Shown piece by piece: positions 27,825 to 38,285 of a stretch of 64,000 bases of DNA (its first letter is position 1; every line of letters begins with the position of its first letter). This stretch comes from Alphaproteobacteria bacterium (lineage in GTDB: Bacteria > Pseudomonadota > Alphaproteobacteria > Geminicoccales > Geminicoccaceae). A model generated the notes under the pieces. It searched no databases, had not been told where the DNA came from, and saw nothing but the letters and a program-made list of their open reading frames with translations. The stretch covers positions 211,865-275,864 of the forward strand of contig JALSIM010000005.1 of the NCBI GenBank assembly GCA_026990035.1. The letters run 5' to 3'. The translations under genes and the position numbers were made by a program.

Positions 27825-29387
27825 TTGGCTATGGATACCACCGCCGGGATCAGTCGGGCCGAACTGCTGCGCGTCGCCGATGCGGTGGCGCAGGAGAAGG
27901 GCATCAGCGCCGAGGAGGTGCTGCAGGCCATGGAACAGGCGATCCAGACCGCTGCCCGGCGCAAGTACGGCCAGGAACACGAGATCGTCGCCGAGATCGA
28001 CCGCAAGACCGGCGAACTCCGCCTCTACCGCGAGCTCGAGGTGGTGGAGGAGATCGCCGATCCCGATCGCCAGATCCTCCTCGAGGATGCCCGGGCCCGC
28101 AATCCGGCGGCCCAGATCGGCGACCACATCCTCGATCCGCTGCCGCCCATCGACCTCGGCCGGATCGCCGCCCAGAGCGCCAAGCAGGTCATCGTTCAGC
28201 GGGTCCGCGAGGCCGAGCGCGAGCGGCAGTACAACGAATACAAGGACCGCATCGGCGAGGTGGTGGTCGGCGAGGTGAAGCGGATCGAGCGCGGCGACAT
28301 CCTCGTCGATCTCGGCCGCGCCGAAGCCGTTCTGCGCCGCGAGGACATGATCCCGCGCGAGATGTTCCGCCCCAAGGACCGGGTGCGGGCCTACATCTAC
28401 GACGTACGGCACGAGATGCGCGGCCCCCAGATCTTCCTGTCGCGCACCCATCCGGGTTTTCTCGCCAAACTCTTCGAGCAGGAGGTGCCGGAGATCTACG
28501 ACGGCATCATCGAGATCAAGGCGGTGGCCCGGGATCCAGGCTCGCGGGCCAAGATTGCGGTCTACTCCAAGGACAGCGGCATCGATCCGGTCGGCGCCTG
28601 CGTCGGCATGCGCGGCTCCCGGGTGCAGGCGGTGGTGCAGGAACTGGCCGGAGAGAAGATCGACATCGTCCCCTGGTCGCCGGATCCCGCGACCTTCGTG
28701 GTCAACGCCCTGGCCCCGGCCGAGGTCACCAAGGTGGTGCTCGATCCCGAGGCCAGGCGCATCGAGGTCATCGTCCCCGACGAACAGCAGCACATCGCCA
28801 TCGGCCGCCGCGGTCAGAACGTGCGGCTCGCCTCGCAGCTCACCGGCTGGGACATCGACATCATCTCCGAGAGCGAGGAATCCGAGCGGCGGACCCGGGA
28901 GTTCCGCGAGCTGACCCAGCTCTTCATGGAGAACCTCAACGTCGACGAGATGATCGCCCAGCTCCTGGCGGCGGAGGGCTTCGGCTCGATCGAGGACGTG
29001 GCCTACAGCGAGCTCGCCGAGCTCGCCGCCATCCAGGGCTTCGATGAGGAAATCGCCCAGGCCCTCAAGGAGCGGGCCCTCGAATGGCTGGAGGCGCGCG
29101 ACGCGGCGCTGCGCGAGGAAGCCGAACGGCTCGGCGTCAGCGAGGATCTGCTGGCCTTCGAGAAGCTCGATCTGGCCGCGGTGGTGACGCTCGCGCGCAA
29201 CGGCGTCGGAAGCCTCGAGGATTTCGCCGGCCTCGCTGCCGACGAGCTCCTGGAGATGCTGCCCGATGCCGGTCTCGACGAGGCGACGGCGGGTGAGATG
29301 ATCATGGAGGCCCGGGTACGCCTCGGCTGGATCGAGCCCGAAACCAGCGAGGCCGAAGAGGTGGAGGAGGTCGCATCACGCTCGTGA
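27825..29387 (+). CDS. nusA: transcription termination/antitermination protein NusA
   Basis: RNA-polymerase-binding elongation factor. The 520 residues contain an N-terminal polymerase-binding domain (1-125), S1 (about 135-200), two KH domains (about 230-345; VGACVGMRGSRVQ and IGRRGQNVRLASQL) and two C-terminal helix-hairpin-helix repeats (about 370-500). The start may be TTG 27825, which is seven bases from AGGA (27814-27817), or ATG 27831, which has a longer spacing of 13. I choose TTG for spacing; the two differ by two residues. Its stop overlaps the next gene (GTGA). Confidence 0.94.
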   Translation: MAMDTTAGISRAELLRVADAVAQEKGISAEEVLQAMEQAIQTAARRKYGQEHEIVAEIDRKTGELRLYRELEVVEEIADPDRQILLEDARARNPAAQIGDHILDPLPPIDLGRIAAQSAKQVIVQRVREAERERQYNEYKDRIGEVVVGEVKRIERGDILVDLGRAEAVLRREDMIPREMFRPKDRVRAYIYDVRHEMRGPQIFLSRTHPGFLAKLFEQEVPEIYDGIIEIKAVARDPGSRAKIAVYSKDSGIDPVGACVGMRGSRVQAVVQELAGEKIDIVPWSPDPATFVVNALAPAEVTKVVLDPEARRIEVIVPDEQQHIAIGRRGQNVRLASQLTGWDIDIISESEESERRTREFRELTQLFMENLNVDEMIAQLLAAEGFGSIEDVAYSELAELAAIQGFDEEIAQALKERALEWLEARDAALREEAERLGVSEDLLAFEKLDLAAVVTLARNGVGSLEDFAGLAADELLEMLPDAGLDEATAGEMIMEARVRLGWIEPETSEAEEVEEVASRS

Positions 29388-30061
29388 CGGTCATGTCCGG
29401 AGCGCCCTCGACGGGGCCACGCCGTCGCTGCCTGGCCCGGCGCAGCCCGGAGCCGAAGGAGAAGCTCGTCCGCTTCGTCCTCGGTTCCGACGGGCGGCTG
29501 GTGCCGGATCTGGCCGGCCGGCTGCCGGGCCGCGGCCTCTGGCTGAGTGCCGACCGGGAGGTGCTGCTGGCGCCGCGAACCCGCCGCAGCCTGGCCCGCG
29601 CCGGGGTGCGCGAGGTCGATCTGGAGGCGCTCCGTGACGAGCTCGAAAGACTCCTGGAACGGCGCTGCCTCGACCTCATCGGTCTCGCCCGGCGGGCGGG
29701 CCAGGTGGTCGCGGGATTCGAGAAGGTACGCGAGCGGCTCGCCCGTCACGAGGTGGCGGTGCTGCTGGTGGCCCGCGATGCGAGCGCCAACGCCCGCCGG
29801 CGCTTCCGACATCTGCCGCCGGAGACGGTGCGGTTCGAGACTCTCGACAGAACCGCCCTCGGAGCGGCGCTGGGACGCCCGGAAGCGGTCTACGTGGCGC
29901 TCGCCCCCGGCCGGCTCGCGCGACGACTGGTGACCGAACTCTCCCGGCTCGAGGGCCTGCGCGGCGCTTCCACGGAGGACGCGGTCGCGGACGTGGCGGG
30001 GAGATCGCCCCCCGCCGGCGGCGAACGAACACATCCAGACGAGGACACGAAAGACAGATGA
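29384..30061 (+). CDS. YlxR (DUF448) and L7Ae-like RNA-binding protein
   Basis: A 225-residue protein joining a YlxR/DUF448 domain (about 10-85, [19 protein letters not shown] and [11 protein letters not shown]) with a ribosomal L7Ae/L30e-type domain (about 92-185, [18 protein letters not shown]). This fusion is usual between nusA and infB in alphaproteobacteria. A binding partner in translation or rRNA processing is assumed from location. GTG 29384 overlaps the nusA stop; ATG 29393 is an alternative. The infB start overlaps its stop. Confidence 0.9.
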   Translation: MTVMSGAPSTGPRRRCLARRSPEPKEKLVRFVLGSDGRLVPDLAGRLPGRGLWLSADREVLLAPRTRRSLARAGVREVDLEALRDELERLLERRCLDLIGLARRAGQVVAGFEKVRERLARHEVAVLLVARDASANARRRFRHLPPETVRFETLDRTALGAALGRPEAVYVALAPGRLARRLVTELSRLEGLRGASTEDAVADVAGRSPPAGGERTHPDEDTKDR

Positions 30062-32706
30062 GTGACGCGAAAGGACAGGATCGGAATCCTCGCATCGGGT
30101 TGTCCCGCCCGTCCGCGCGCCTTGAGCTCAAGAAGACCGTCGAAAGCGGTACCATCCGCCAGAGCTTCAGTCACGGCCGGAGCAAGGCGGTGGCGGTCGA
30201 GGTCAAGCGGCGGCGGAGCGCACGCGGAGCCACCGCCGGCGAGATGGCGGCCCAGCGCCAGGCGGAGACCGGGGTCCTGGAGACCACCAGCCACGGCCGC
30301 GGTCAGGCGGCGGCCAAGAGCGGGCGCGATCGGCGCACGGTCGTCCTGAAGCCGCTCACCGACGAGGAAAAGGCGGTCCGCCTCAAGGCCCTGAGCGAGG
30401 CCAAGAAGGTCGAGGAGGAGGCGCGCCGGCGGGCCGAGGAGGTGGCCCGCCGGGCCGCCGAAGAGGCGGCCCGGCGCAAGGCCGAGGAGGAGGCCGCGGC
30501 CCGGCGCAAGGCCGAGGAGGAGGCCCGGCGCAAGGCCGAGGAGGAGGCCCGGCGCAAGGCCGAGGAAATGGCCAAGAAGCTGCTGGCCGAAGAGGAGGCC
30601 AAGCGCCGCGAGCAGGAGGCCGCCGCCGAGCGGACCGAGGCGGCCCCGGGCGGGGCGGCGGCCCCGCAGCCGGCCGCCCCCAGACCCGCCGCGCCGGCCA
30701 AGCGGGCGAAGACCAAGAAGGAGCTCGAGGAAGAGGAACTCGCCGAACGGCGCAAGCGCGGCAAGCCCGGCCGTTCCAGCCTGCGCAAACCCGATGCCCG
30801 CGAGAGCAAGCGGCCGCTGCGGGTGGTCCTGACCGGTGACGGCGAGGTGGAGGAGGAGGTCCACCAGCCCAGTCTCGCCGCCCTCAGGCGTCAGCGGGAG
30901 CGCGAAAAGCGCCAGCAGAAACAGGAGCAGCCGGGGCAGTCGGTCCGCGAGGTGGTGATCCCCGAGACCATCACCGTCCAGGAGCTCGCCTCCCGGATGG
31001 CGGTGCGCGGCGCCGATGTGGTGCGGGCACTGATGCGCAACGGAATCATGGCGACCATCAACCAGACCATCGACGCCGATACCGCCGAGCTGGTGGTGGT
31101 CGAATTCGGCCATCAACCCAAGCGGGTCAGCGAGGCCGATGTGCTGGAAGGGCTGGAGGGCGAACCGGATACACCGGAATCGCTGAAGCCGCGACCGCCG
31201 GTGGTCACCGTCATGGGACACGTCGATCACGGCAAGACCTCGCTCCTCGACGCCCTGCGCGAAACCAACGTCGCCGCCCGCGAGGCCGGCGGGATCACCC
31301 AGCACATCGGCGCCTACCAGGTGGACATCGGCTCCGGCATGCCGGTCACCTTCATCGATACCCCGGGCCACGAGGCTTTCACCTCGATGCGCGCCCGCGG
31401 CGCTTCGGTGACCGACATCGTGGTCCTGGTGGTGGCCGCCGACGACGGCGTCAAACCGCAGACGGTGGAAGCGATCCGTCACGCCCAGGCGGCAGGGGTG
31501 CCGATCATCGTCGCCATCAACAAGATCGACAAGCCGGAGGCCGATCCCGACCGGGTCAAGAACGAGCTCCTCAACTACGATCTCGTCCCCGAGGAGTTCG
31601 GCGGTGACGTGCTCTGCGTGCCGGTGAGCGCGGTCGAGAAACGGGGCCTCGAACAGCTCATCGAAGCCATCCAGCTCCAGGCCGAGCTCCTCGAACTCCG
31701 CGCCAACCCCGACCGCGAGGCCCACGGCACGGTGATCGAGGCCAAGCTCGACCGCGGCCGCGGCCCGGTGGCCACCGTTCTCGTCCAGAACGGCACCCTG
31801 CGGGTCGGTGACATCGTCGTCGCCGGTGCCCATTGGGGCCGGGTGCGGGCGCTGGTCGACGATCGCGGCCGGCAGGTGAAGTCGGCCGGGCCGTCGGTGC
31901 CGGTGGAGATGCTCGGTCTCGACGGGGTGCCCCAGGCCGGCGACAAGCTCGTCGCCGTCGAGAGCGACCGGCGAGCGCGCGAGATCGCCGCATACCGCCA
32001 ACGCAAGCTGCATGAGCAGAAGCGGCCGGCGACCGCGGCGCGCTCCTCCCTGGAGGAGATGTTCACCCGGCTCAAGAAGGGCGAGCTCAAGGAGCTGCCG
32101 GTGGTGGTCAAGGCCGATGTCCACGGCTCGCTCGAGGCGATCACGGCGGGCCTCGAGAAGCTCGGCGGCGAGGAGGTCGCGGTACGGGTGCTGCATGCCG
32201 GCGTCGGCGCCATCACCGAGAGCGACATCGCTCTCGCCCACGCCTCGAGCGCGCTGGTAATCGGCTTCAACGTCCGCGCCAACGCGCCGGCCCGCGACGC
32301 GGCCCGCCGTGAAGGGGTGGAGATCCGCTATTACGCGATCATCTACGAGCTGCTCGACGATGTGAAGAAGATGCTCGAGGGCCTGCTCGCTCCGGAGGCC
32401 AGGGAGCAGATCCTGGGCCATGCCGAGGTGCGGGAGGTCTTCTCCATCACCAAGGTCGGCCGGGTCGCCGGCTGCATGGTCACCGACGGGGTCGTCCGGC
32501 GCAACGCCCGGGTTCGCCTGCTGCGGGACAATGTCGTGGTCTACGAGGGTGCCATCGCCTCCCTCAGGCGTTTCAAGGAGGACGTGCGCGAGGTCCGCGA
32601 GGGCTTCGAATGCGGCATCGCCATCGAGGGCTACAACGACATCCGCAAGGGCGACGTGATCGAGGCCTACGAAGTGCAGGAGGTGAGCCGCACCCTGGAC
32701 GGATGA
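30058..32706 (+). CDS. infB: translation initiation factor IF-2
   Basis: GTPase that delivers initiator tRNA to the 30S subunit. The 882 residues comprise an N-terminal conserved peptide ([20 protein letters not shown]), a long charged Ala/Arg/Glu coiled-coil (about 105-195) with tandem ARRKAEEE repeats, the IF2_N region (about 300-360), a G domain ([15 protein letters not shown] near 384; [18 protein letters not shown]) and C-terminal domains II-IV. The N-terminal extension is longer than in E. coli relative forms but normal for alphaproteobacteria. It overlaps the upstream gene by four bases. Confidence 0.96.
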   Translation: MSDAKGQDRNPRIGLSRPSARLELKKTVESGTIRQSFSHGRSKAVAVEVKRRRSARGATAGEMAAQRQAETGVLETTSHGRGQAAAKSGRDRRTVVLKPLTDEEKAVRLKALSEAKKVEEEARRRAEEVARRAAEEAARRKAEEEAAARRKAEEEARRKAEEEARRKAEEMAKKLLAEEEAKRREQEAAAERTEAAPGGAAAPQPAAPRPAAPAKRAKTKKELEEEELAERRKRGKPGRSSLRKPDARESKRPLRVVLTGDGEVEEEVHQPSLAALRRQREREKRQQKQEQPGQSVREVVIPETITVQELASRMAVRGADVVRALMRNGIMATINQTIDADTAELVVVEFGHQPKRVSEADVLEGLEGEPDTPESLKPRPPVVTVMGHVDHGKTSLLDALRETNVAAREAGGITQHIGAYQVDIGSGMPVTFIDTPGHEAFTSMRARGASVTDIVVLVVAADDGVKPQTVEAIRHAQAAGVPIIVAINKIDKPEADPDRVKNELLNYDLVPEEFGGDVLCVPVSAVEKRGLEQLIEAIQLQAELLELRANPDREAHGTVIEAKLDRGRGPVATVLVQNGTLRVGDIVVAGAHWGRVRALVDDRGRQVKSAGPSVPVEMLGLDGVPQAGDKLVAVESDRRAREIAAYRQRKLHEQKRPATAARSSLEEMFTRLKKGELKELPVVVKADVHGSLEAITAGLEKLGGEEVAVRVLHAGVGAITESDIALAHASSALVIGFNVRANAPARDAARREGVEIRYYAIIYELLDDVKKMLEGLLAPEAREQILGHAEVREVFSITKVGRVAGCMVTDGVVRRNARVRLLRDNVVVYEGAIASLRRFKEDVREVREGFECGIAIEGYNDIRKGDVIEAYEVQEVSRTLDG
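30469..30570 (+). repeat. tandem repeat encoding ARRKAEEE in infB
   Basis: Four copies of a unit beginning gcccggcgcaag start at 30469, 30499, 30523 and 30547, spaced 30, 24 and 24 bases. They keep the reading frame and encode the charged coiled-coil of IF-2. The near-identical codons suggest recent slippage or unequal exchange. Confidence 0.8.
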
Positions 32707-32770
32707 CAACGGCCGAGGACGCCCTATCTTGCTGGAAAACACGATCGCCAAGGCGAGCACGACACCCTTC

Positions 32771-33187
32771 ATGACGAGACGACGCGGCGAACAGCCGCTT
32801 TCCCAGCGCCAGCTCCGGGTCGGCGAGCAGATGCGGCATCTGCTGGCCGGCTATCTGCTGCGCAACGAAATCCACGATCCGCGCCTCGAAGGGGTCAGCG
32901 TCACCGTCACCGAGGTGCGGATCAGCCGCGATCTCCGGAACGCCACCGTCTATGCCAACGAGCTGGGCGGCGAGCTGAGCGCGCCGGTGCGGGCGGCCCT
33001 GCGGGCGGCGGCCCCCCGCTTGGCCGGCCGTCTGGCCCGGGAGATGCATCTCAAATACGCGCCGCGGCTCGCTTTCACCGCCGATCCCAGCTTCGCCGAG
33101 GCGGAAAAGATCGAGCGCCTGCTGCGCGAAGGCCTCGCCTCCATGCCCGCCCGGCGTGACGAAGAGGATCCCGATGGCACGGCGTAG
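32771..33187 (+). CDS. rbfA: 30S ribosome-binding factor A
   Basis: KH-type factor for 16S rRNA 5' maturation and cold adaptation. The 138-residue form starts at ATG 32771 and begins with the conserved SQRQLRVGEQMRHLLA. VTVTEVRISRDLRNATVYANEL and RLAREMHLKYAPRLAF follow. A TTG at 32729 with GAGGA nine bases before it would add 14 residues and has the better ribosome binding site, so the true start may be there. The 3' end overlaps truB by 14 bases. Confidence 0.92.
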   Translation: MTRRRGEQPLSQRQLRVGEQMRHLLAGYLLRNEIHDPRLEGVSVTVTEVRISRDLRNATVYANELGGELSAPVRAALRAAAPRLAGRLAREMHLKYAPRLAFTADPSFAEAEKIERLLREGLASMPARRDEEDPDGTA

Positions 33188-34097
33188 GCGGCGGGGCATC
33201 CGCATCGACGGCTGGCTGGTGATCGACAAGCCGCGCGGCATGACCTCCACCCACGTGGTCAACGTCGTCAAGAGGCTGACCAACGCCCGCAAGGCCGGCC
33301 ACGGGGGCACCCTCGATCCGCTGGCCACCGGCATCCTGCCGGTCGCCCTCGGCGAGGCGACCAAGACCGTCGCCTACGTGATGGACGCCCCCAAGCGCTA
33401 CCGCTTCACCATGCGCTTCGGCGAGGCCCGCGACACCGACGACGCCGAGGGACGGGTCGTCGCCACCAGCGAGCGGCGCCCGAGCGACGAGGCGATCCTC
33501 GCCGCCCTGCCCGATTTCCTGGGGACCATCATGCAGCGCCCCCCCGTCTTCGCCGCCGTCAAAGTGGGCGGGGAGCGGGCCTACGATCTCGCCCGCCGGG
33601 GCGAGGCGGTGGAGCTCGACCCGCGGCCGGTGCGGATCGACGCCTTCGAACTCGTGGAACGCCCCTCCCCCGACACCGCCGTGTTCGAGGTCGTCTGCGG
33701 CCGGGGCGCCTACGTCCGTGCCCTGGCCCGCGATCTCGGCGAGACGCTGGGCTGCTACGCCCATGTCGCCGAGCTGAGGCGGCTGGCGGTCGGCCCCTTC
33801 GAGCTCGAGCACGCGGTTTCCCTTTCCGCCCTGGAGCAGATCGTCCGCGACGACACCCTGCCCCAGGTGCTCACCCCGGTGGCGACGGCGCTGGCCGGCA
33901 TCCCGGCGCTCGCCGTCACCGAACCGCAGGCGCTCAGAATGCGCTCCGGTCATGCCATCCGCATCTCTCCGGCGCTGCTGCCGGAGACCGCCGACGAGGG
34001 GGGGACGGTGCGGGTCATGCAGGGCGGCGAACTGGTCGCCCTCGCCCGGCTGGAAGGCGCCGAGCTGAGCCCGCTGCGGGTCTTCACTCCCCGATGA
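33174..34097 (+). CDS. truB: tRNA pseudouridine-55 synthase
   Basis: Makes pseudouridine 55 in the T-loop of tRNAs. The 307 residues carry the catalytic aspartate in [19 protein letters not shown] (about residue 46) and the [19 protein letters not shown] and C-terminal PUA-like regions. ATG 33174 lies inside the end of rbfA. rpsO follows after 28 bases. Confidence 0.95.
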   Translation: MARRRRRGIRIDGWLVIDKPRGMTSTHVVNVVKRLTNARKAGHGGTLDPLATGILPVALGEATKTVAYVMDAPKRYRFTMRFGEARDTDDAEGRVVATSERRPSDEAILAALPDFLGTIMQRPPVFAAVKVGGERAYDLARRGEAVELDPRPVRIDAFELVERPSPDTAVFEVVCGRGAYVRALARDLGETLGCYAHVAELRRLAVGPFELEHAVSLSALEQIVRDDTLPQVLTPVATALAGIPALAVTEPQALRMRSGHAIRISPALLPETADEGGTVRVMQGGELVALARLEGAELSPLRVFTPR

Positions 34098-34125
34098 CGG
34101 AACGATGCCGGGAGCAGAGAGTCGA

Positions 34126-34395
34126 ATGTCGATCACGTCCGAACGCAAGGAACAGCTCATCAAGGAGTTCGCGACCCACGAGGGCGACACCGGATCGCCC
34201 GAGGTGCAGGTGGCGATTCTCACCGAGCGGATCGCCAATCTGACCGAGCATCTCAAGACCCATCGCAAGGATTTCGCCTCGCGACGCGGGTTGCTGATGA
34301 TGGTCGGCCAGCGGCGTCGGCTCCTCGATTACCTGCGTCGCAAGGATGCGGCGCGCTACCAGAAGCTGATCGGGCGGTTGGGCCTGCGTCGCTGA
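34126..34395 (+). CDS. rpsO: 30S ribosomal protein S15
   Basis: An 89-residue primary 16S rRNA-binding protein; [19 protein letters not shown] and [20 protein letters not shown] are diagnostic. An in-frame ATG at 34105 would add seven residues, but ATG 34126 gives the standard MSITSERK start. It precedes pnp, as in most proteobacteria, with a stable hairpin between. Confidence 0.96.
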   Translation: MSITSERKEQLIKEFATHEGDTGSPEVQVAILTERIANLTEHLKTHRKDFASRRGLLMMVGQRRRLLDYLRRKDAARYQKLIGRLGLRR

Positions 34396-34399
34396 CATC

Positions 34400-34447
34400 G
34401 GCGGAGGGTGCCGCGCTCGCCCCGGAGGGACGAGGCCGCACCCCGCC
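34400..34447 (+). promoter_or_regulatory. rpsO-pnp intercistronic hairpin
   Basis: GGCGG (34400-34404), GGTGC (34407-34411) and CTCG (34416-34419) pair with CGAG (34431-34434), GCACC (34438-34442) and CCGCC (34443-34447), giving one long interrupted stem. In enterobacteria a stem here is the RNase III site through which polynucleotide phosphorylase autoregulates its mRNA. The same role is inferred. There is no T-tract, so read-through into pnp is expected. Confidence 0.5.
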
Positions 34448-34498
34448 AATCGCCGCGAACCGCGGCTCCCGCCTCTTCGAGGCAAAGGTCGAGAAAGG

Positions 34499-36640
34499 AT
34501 GTTCGAAATCACACGCAAGGAAATGGAATGGGGCGGCAAGACGCTGTCCCTCGAATCGGGCCGTCTCGCGCGTCAGGCCGACGGTGCCGTGCTCGCCACC
34601 CTCGGAGAGACCGTCGTACTCTGCACGGCGGTCGCCTCCAAGACCCCGCGCCCGGGAATCGACTTCTTCCCGCTGACCGTCAACTACCAGGAAAAGGCCT
34701 TCGCCGCCGGCAAGATCCCGGGCGGCTTCTTCAAGCGGGAGGGGCGCCCCTCGGAAAAGGAGACCCTCACCTCCCGCCTCATCGACCGGCCGATCCGGCC
34801 GCTGTTCCCGGAGGGCTTCCGCAACGAGACGCAGATCATCTGCACGGTGCTGGCCCACGACGGGGAGACCGATCCCGATATCGTCGCCATGATCGGCGCC
34901 TCGGCGGCACTGACCATCAGCGGCATCCCCTTCCTCGGCCCCATCGCCGCCGCCCGGGTCGGCTACATCGACGGCGAGTTCGTTCTCAACCCGGCCATCG
35001 AGGAGCTCAAGGACAGCAAGCTCGATCTGGTGGTCGCCGGCACCCGCGACGCCGTGATGATGGTCGAATCCGAGGCCCACGAGCTGGCCGAGGAGACGAT
35101 GCTGGCGGCGGTCATGTTCGGCCACCGCCAGTTCCAGCCGGTGATCGACCTCATTCTCGAGCTCGCGCAGGCCTGCGCCAGGGAGCCCTGGGAGCTGGAG
35201 CTGCCCGATCGCGGCGACCTCTACGCCCGGCTCGAGGCCCGGTTCGCCGACCCCCTGCGCGAGGCCTACGCCGAACCGGTCAAGCAGCAGCGTCACGATC
35301 GCATCACCGAGATCCGGACCCGGGCGATCGAGGAGCTCGCCGGCGACGACGTCGAGCTCGCCGCCGCGGTGGTCGAGGAGTTCAAGCATCTCGAGAAGAA
35401 CCTCGTCCGCGGTCAGGTGCTCGACACCGGCAGGCGCATCGACGGTCGCGATCTCGACACGGTGCGGCCGATCAGCGCCGAGGTGGGGGTGCTGCCGCGG
35501 GTCCACGGCAGCGCCCTCTTCACCCGGGGCGAGACCCAGGCGCTGGTGGTCGTCACCCTCGGGACCGGCCAGGACGAGCAGGTGGTCGACGCCCTCGAAG
35601 GCGATCTCCGCGAGCATTATCTGCTCCACTACAATTTCCCGCCCTATTCGGTGGGCGAGGTCGGGCGGATGGGGACCCCGGGCCGGCGCGAGATCGGCCA
35701 CGGCAAGCTCGCCTGGCGGGCGACCCGGCCACTGCTGCCGTCCAAGGACGATTTCCCTTACACGATCCGGGTCGTCTCCGAGATCACCGAGAGCAACGGC
35801 TCGAGCTCGATGGCCACGGTCTGCGGCACCTCGCTGGCGCTGATGGACGCCGGCGTCCCGCTGGCCCGGCCGGTGGCCGGCATCGCCATGGGGCTGATCA
35901 AGGAGGGCGAGCGCTACGCGGTGCTGTCCGACATCCTCGGCGACGAAGACCATCTCGGCGACATGGATTTCAAGGTGGCCGGGACCGAGAACGGGATCAC
36001 CTCGCTGCAGATGGACATCAAGATCGCCGGGATCACCGAGGAGATCATGTCGACCGCCCTCGGCCAGGCGCGCCGCGGGCGGCTCCACATCCTCGGCGAG
36101 ATGGCCAAGGCCCTGGGCATGCCGCGCCCGGAAATGCGCGACACGGTGCCACGGATCACCACCATCCAGGTCCCCACCGACAAGATCGGGGCGGTGATCG
36201 GTCCGGGCGGCAAGACCATCCGCGAGATCACCGAGCGCACCGGGACCAAGATCGACATCCAGGACGACGGCACGGTGCGGATCGCGGCCGCCGACGCCGA
36301 GGCCGCCAAGAAGGCGGCCGACTGGATCCTCGGCCTCACCGCGACCCCCGAAGTGGGCCGGATCTACGAGGGCAAGGTGGTGCGGGTCGTGGATTTCGGC
36401 GCCTTTGTCAACTTCCTCGGCAACTACGACGGTCTCGTCCACATCTCGGAGCTGACCGACGGCCGGGTGGAAAAGGTGACCGACGTCGTCAAGGAGGGCG
36501 ATGTCGTCAAGGTCAAGGTGCTGGCCGTCGACGATCGCGGCAAGGTCAAGCTGAGCATGCGTGCGGTCGATCAGGAGACCGGCGAAGAGCGCAAGGTCGA
36601 GCCGCGCGGCCCGCGGGGCGGCGGTCGCCGGCGCGCATGA
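34499..36640 (+). CDS. pnp: polyribonucleotide nucleotidyltransferase
   Basis: Phosphorolytic 3'-5' exoribonuclease of the RNA degradosome. The 713 residues contain two RNase PH domains (about 10-225 and 310-540; [21 protein letters not shown] and the second-core [19 protein letters not shown]), a KH domain ([14 protein letters not shown], about 560) and an S1 domain (about 620-690). ATG 34499 is preceded by GAAAGG. It is the last gene of the rimP run. A GC palindrome follows. Confidence 0.96.
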   Translation: MFEITRKEMEWGGKTLSLESGRLARQADGAVLATLGETVVLCTAVASKTPRPGIDFFPLTVNYQEKAFAAGKIPGGFFKREGRPSEKETLTSRLIDRPIRPLFPEGFRNETQIICTVLAHDGETDPDIVAMIGASAALTISGIPFLGPIAAARVGYIDGEFVLNPAIEELKDSKLDLVVAGTRDAVMMVESEAHELAEETMLAAVMFGHRQFQPVIDLILELAQACAREPWELELPDRGDLYARLEARFADPLREAYAEPVKQQRHDRITEIRTRAIEELAGDDVELAAAVVEEFKHLEKNLVRGQVLDTGRRIDGRDLDTVRPISAEVGVLPRVHGSALFTRGETQALVVVTLGTGQDEQVVDALEGDLREHYLLHYNFPPYSVGEVGRMGTPGRREIGHGKLAWRATRPLLPSKDDFPYTIRVVSEITESNGSSSMATVCGTSLALMDAGVPLARPVAGIAMGLIKEGERYAVLSDILGDEDHLGDMDFKVAGTENGITSLQMDIKIAGITEEIMSTALGQARRGRLHILGEMAKALGMPRPEMRDTVPRITTIQVPTDKIGAVIGPGGKTIREITERTGTKIDIQDDGTVRIAAADAEAAKKAADWILGLTATPEVGRIYEGKVVRVVDFGAFVNFLGNYDGLVHISELTDGRVEKVTDVVKEGDVVKVKVLAVDDRGKVKLSMRAVDQETGEERKVEPRGPRGGGRRRA

Positions 36641-36677
36641 CGACCGCTCCCGCCTTCGCGCGGGTACCGGCGACCGG

Positions 36678-36693
36678 GGGGCGGCGCCGCCCC
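36678..36693. terminator. GC palindrome after pnp
   Basis: GGGGCGGC directly abuts GCCGCCCC, a perfect 16-base palindrome 37 bases after the pnp stop. It can fold into a strong hairpin with a GC-rich loop. There is no T-tract, so it may act as an RNA 3' stabiliser or a Rho-assisted terminator. Confidence 0.4.
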
Positions 36694-36765
36694 TCGCCGC
36701 CGGAGATGGCATGAGCGCCGGGTGGCGTCGTGTCGCCGGTCTCAGCGGACGGGAGTAGCGACTGG

Positions 36766-38175
36766 ATGAGTTTGGTCGAGCCGATGGTCATCTCGGGCCA
36801 GGAGGTCTGGCCCCTGGTGGAGGGCGGCAAGGGCGTCGCGGTCAGCAACGGTCGCACCGCGGGCGCCTGGGCGGCGGCCGGCGGCGTCGGTACCATCTCC
36901 GGGGTCAACGCCGATGTGGTCGACGACAACGGCGAATACGTACCCCTGACCTACCGGGGACGCAACCGGCGGGAGCGGCACGAAGAGCTCGTCGCCTATT
37001 CGATCCGGGGCGCCATCAGCCAGGCGCGCATCGCCCACGAGCTGCGGCGGGGCGAAGGGCGGATCCATCTCAACGTGCTCTGGGAAATGGCCGCCTGCGA
37101 GCGGATCCTCAAAGGCGTGCTGGAAGGCGCCAGGGGCCTCATCCACGGCGTCACCTGCGGTGCCGGGATGCCCTACCGCCTGTCCGAGATCTGCGCCCGC
37201 TACGAGGTCTACTACTATCCGATCGTATCCTCGGCCCGGGCGTTCCGGGCATTGTGGAAGCGCGCCTATCACCGCTTCTCCGACTGGCTCGGGGCGGTGG
37301 TCTACGAGGACCCCTGGCTCGCCGGCGGCCACAACGGCCTGTCCAACAGCGAGGATCCCCGCAAACCCGAATCGCCCTTCCCCCGGGTTCTCGAGATCCG
37401 CAAGTTCCTGCGCAGCATCGGCCTCGACCATGTCCCCATCGTGATGGCGGGCGGCGTGTGGAACCTGGGCGAGTGGAAGGACTGGATCGGCAACCGGGAA
37501 CTGGGGCCGATCGCTTTCCAGTTCGGCACCCGGCCGCTGCTCACCCGCGAAAGCCCGATTCCCGAGGCCTGGAAGAAGAAGCTGCTCGAGCTCGAGCCCG
37601 GTGACGTGCTGCTGCATCGCTTCAGCCCCACCGGCTTCTACTCCTCGGCCATCTACAACGAGTTCCTGCACGAGCTCGTCGCACGCTCGGAGCGGCAGGT
37701 GCCGATCCGGGCCGAGCCCGAACCCGAGACCGGCTTCACCGCCTACTTCCCTCTCGCCCGCAACAAGCGCGGCGTCTACATGCGCCCCGAGGACCACGCC
37801 CGGGTCGAGGAATGGATCGCCGCCGGCTTCACCCAGCCGATGCGCACCCCCGACGGGACGATGATCTTCGTCACTCCCGAACGGGCGCGGCAGATCCGCC
37901 GGGACCAGGCCGACTGCATGGGCTGTCTCAGCCAGTGCAAGTTCTCGAGCTGGAAGCAGGAAGAAAACTACACCACCGGGCGACTTCCCGATCCGCGTTC
38001 CTTCTGCATCCAGAAAACATTGCAGGACGTCGCCCACGGGCGCGGCGATCCTCTCGAGAACCAGCTCGTCTTCGCCGGCCACAACGTCTTCCGCTTCCGT
38101 CAGGATCCATTCTACGCCAACGGGTTCGTGCCGACGGTGCGGCAGCTCGTCCAGCGCATTCTTTCGGGTGCGTGA
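36766..38175 (+). CDS. nitronate monooxygenase-like flavoprotein with C-terminal Cys cluster
   Basis: A 469-residue protein of the NPD/2-nitropropane dioxygenase TIM-barrel family, which uses FMN. Family features include the N-terminal MVISGQEVWPLVEGGKGVAV start, the HGVTCGAGMPY block (about 128) and VPIVMAGGVWNLGEW (about 223). It is longer than typical enzymes (about 320-360 residues). The extra C-terminus contains DCMGCLSQCKFSSW (about residues 384-397), a CxxCxxxC cluster that could bind an Fe-S centre or zinc. The substrate is unknown. ATG 36766 has GGGAG upstream. It is followed after 110 bases by an Irr-like regulator. Confidence 0.75.
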   Translation: MSLVEPMVISGQEVWPLVEGGKGVAVSNGRTAGAWAAAGGVGTISGVNADVVDDNGEYVPLTYRGRNRRERHEELVAYSIRGAISQARIAHELRRGEGRIHLNVLWEMAACERILKGVLEGARGLIHGVTCGAGMPYRLSEICARYEVYYYPIVSSARAFRALWKRAYHRFSDWLGAVVYEDPWLAGGHNGLSNSEDPRKPESPFPRVLEIRKFLRSIGLDHVPIVMAGGVWNLGEWKDWIGNRELGPIAFQFGTRPLLTRESPIPEAWKKKLLELEPGDVLLHRFSPTGFYSSAIYNEFLHELVARSERQVPIRAEPEPETGFTAYFPLARNKRGVYMRPEDHARVEEWIAAGFTQPMRTPDGTMIFVTPERARQIRRDQADCMGCLSQCKFSSWKQEENYTTGRLPDPRSFCIQKTLQDVAHGRGDPLENQLVFAGHNVFRFRQDPFYANGFVPTVRQLVQRILSGA

Positions 38176-38186
38176 TCCGGTCGCGG

Positions 38187-38215
38187 TTGACGGAGACGCG
38201 AACCAGAAGCATTTT
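38187..38215 (+). promoter_or_regulatory. candidate promoter of the Irr-like gene
   Basis: TTGACG (38187-38192), 17 bases, CATTTT (38210-38215), a good match to alphaproteobacterial sigma-70 promoters. It lies directly after the end of the nitronate monooxygenase-like gene and makes the regulator its own unit. A TTCGAA palindrome sits at 38218-38223. Confidence 0.45.
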
Positions 38216-38285
38216 ACTTCGAAGAGGCTCCAGAATGGGATTCCGCCTTCCGGAGGCCTCGGGGCGAACTGCATGCGAGGATGGC

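Noticed and set aside
29890..32772. A 960-codon open frame on the minus strand opposite infB
   Set aside because: It is a GC-bias shadow: stop codons are rare on both strands, infB is clearly the real gene, and the antisense product is low-complexity with no domain.
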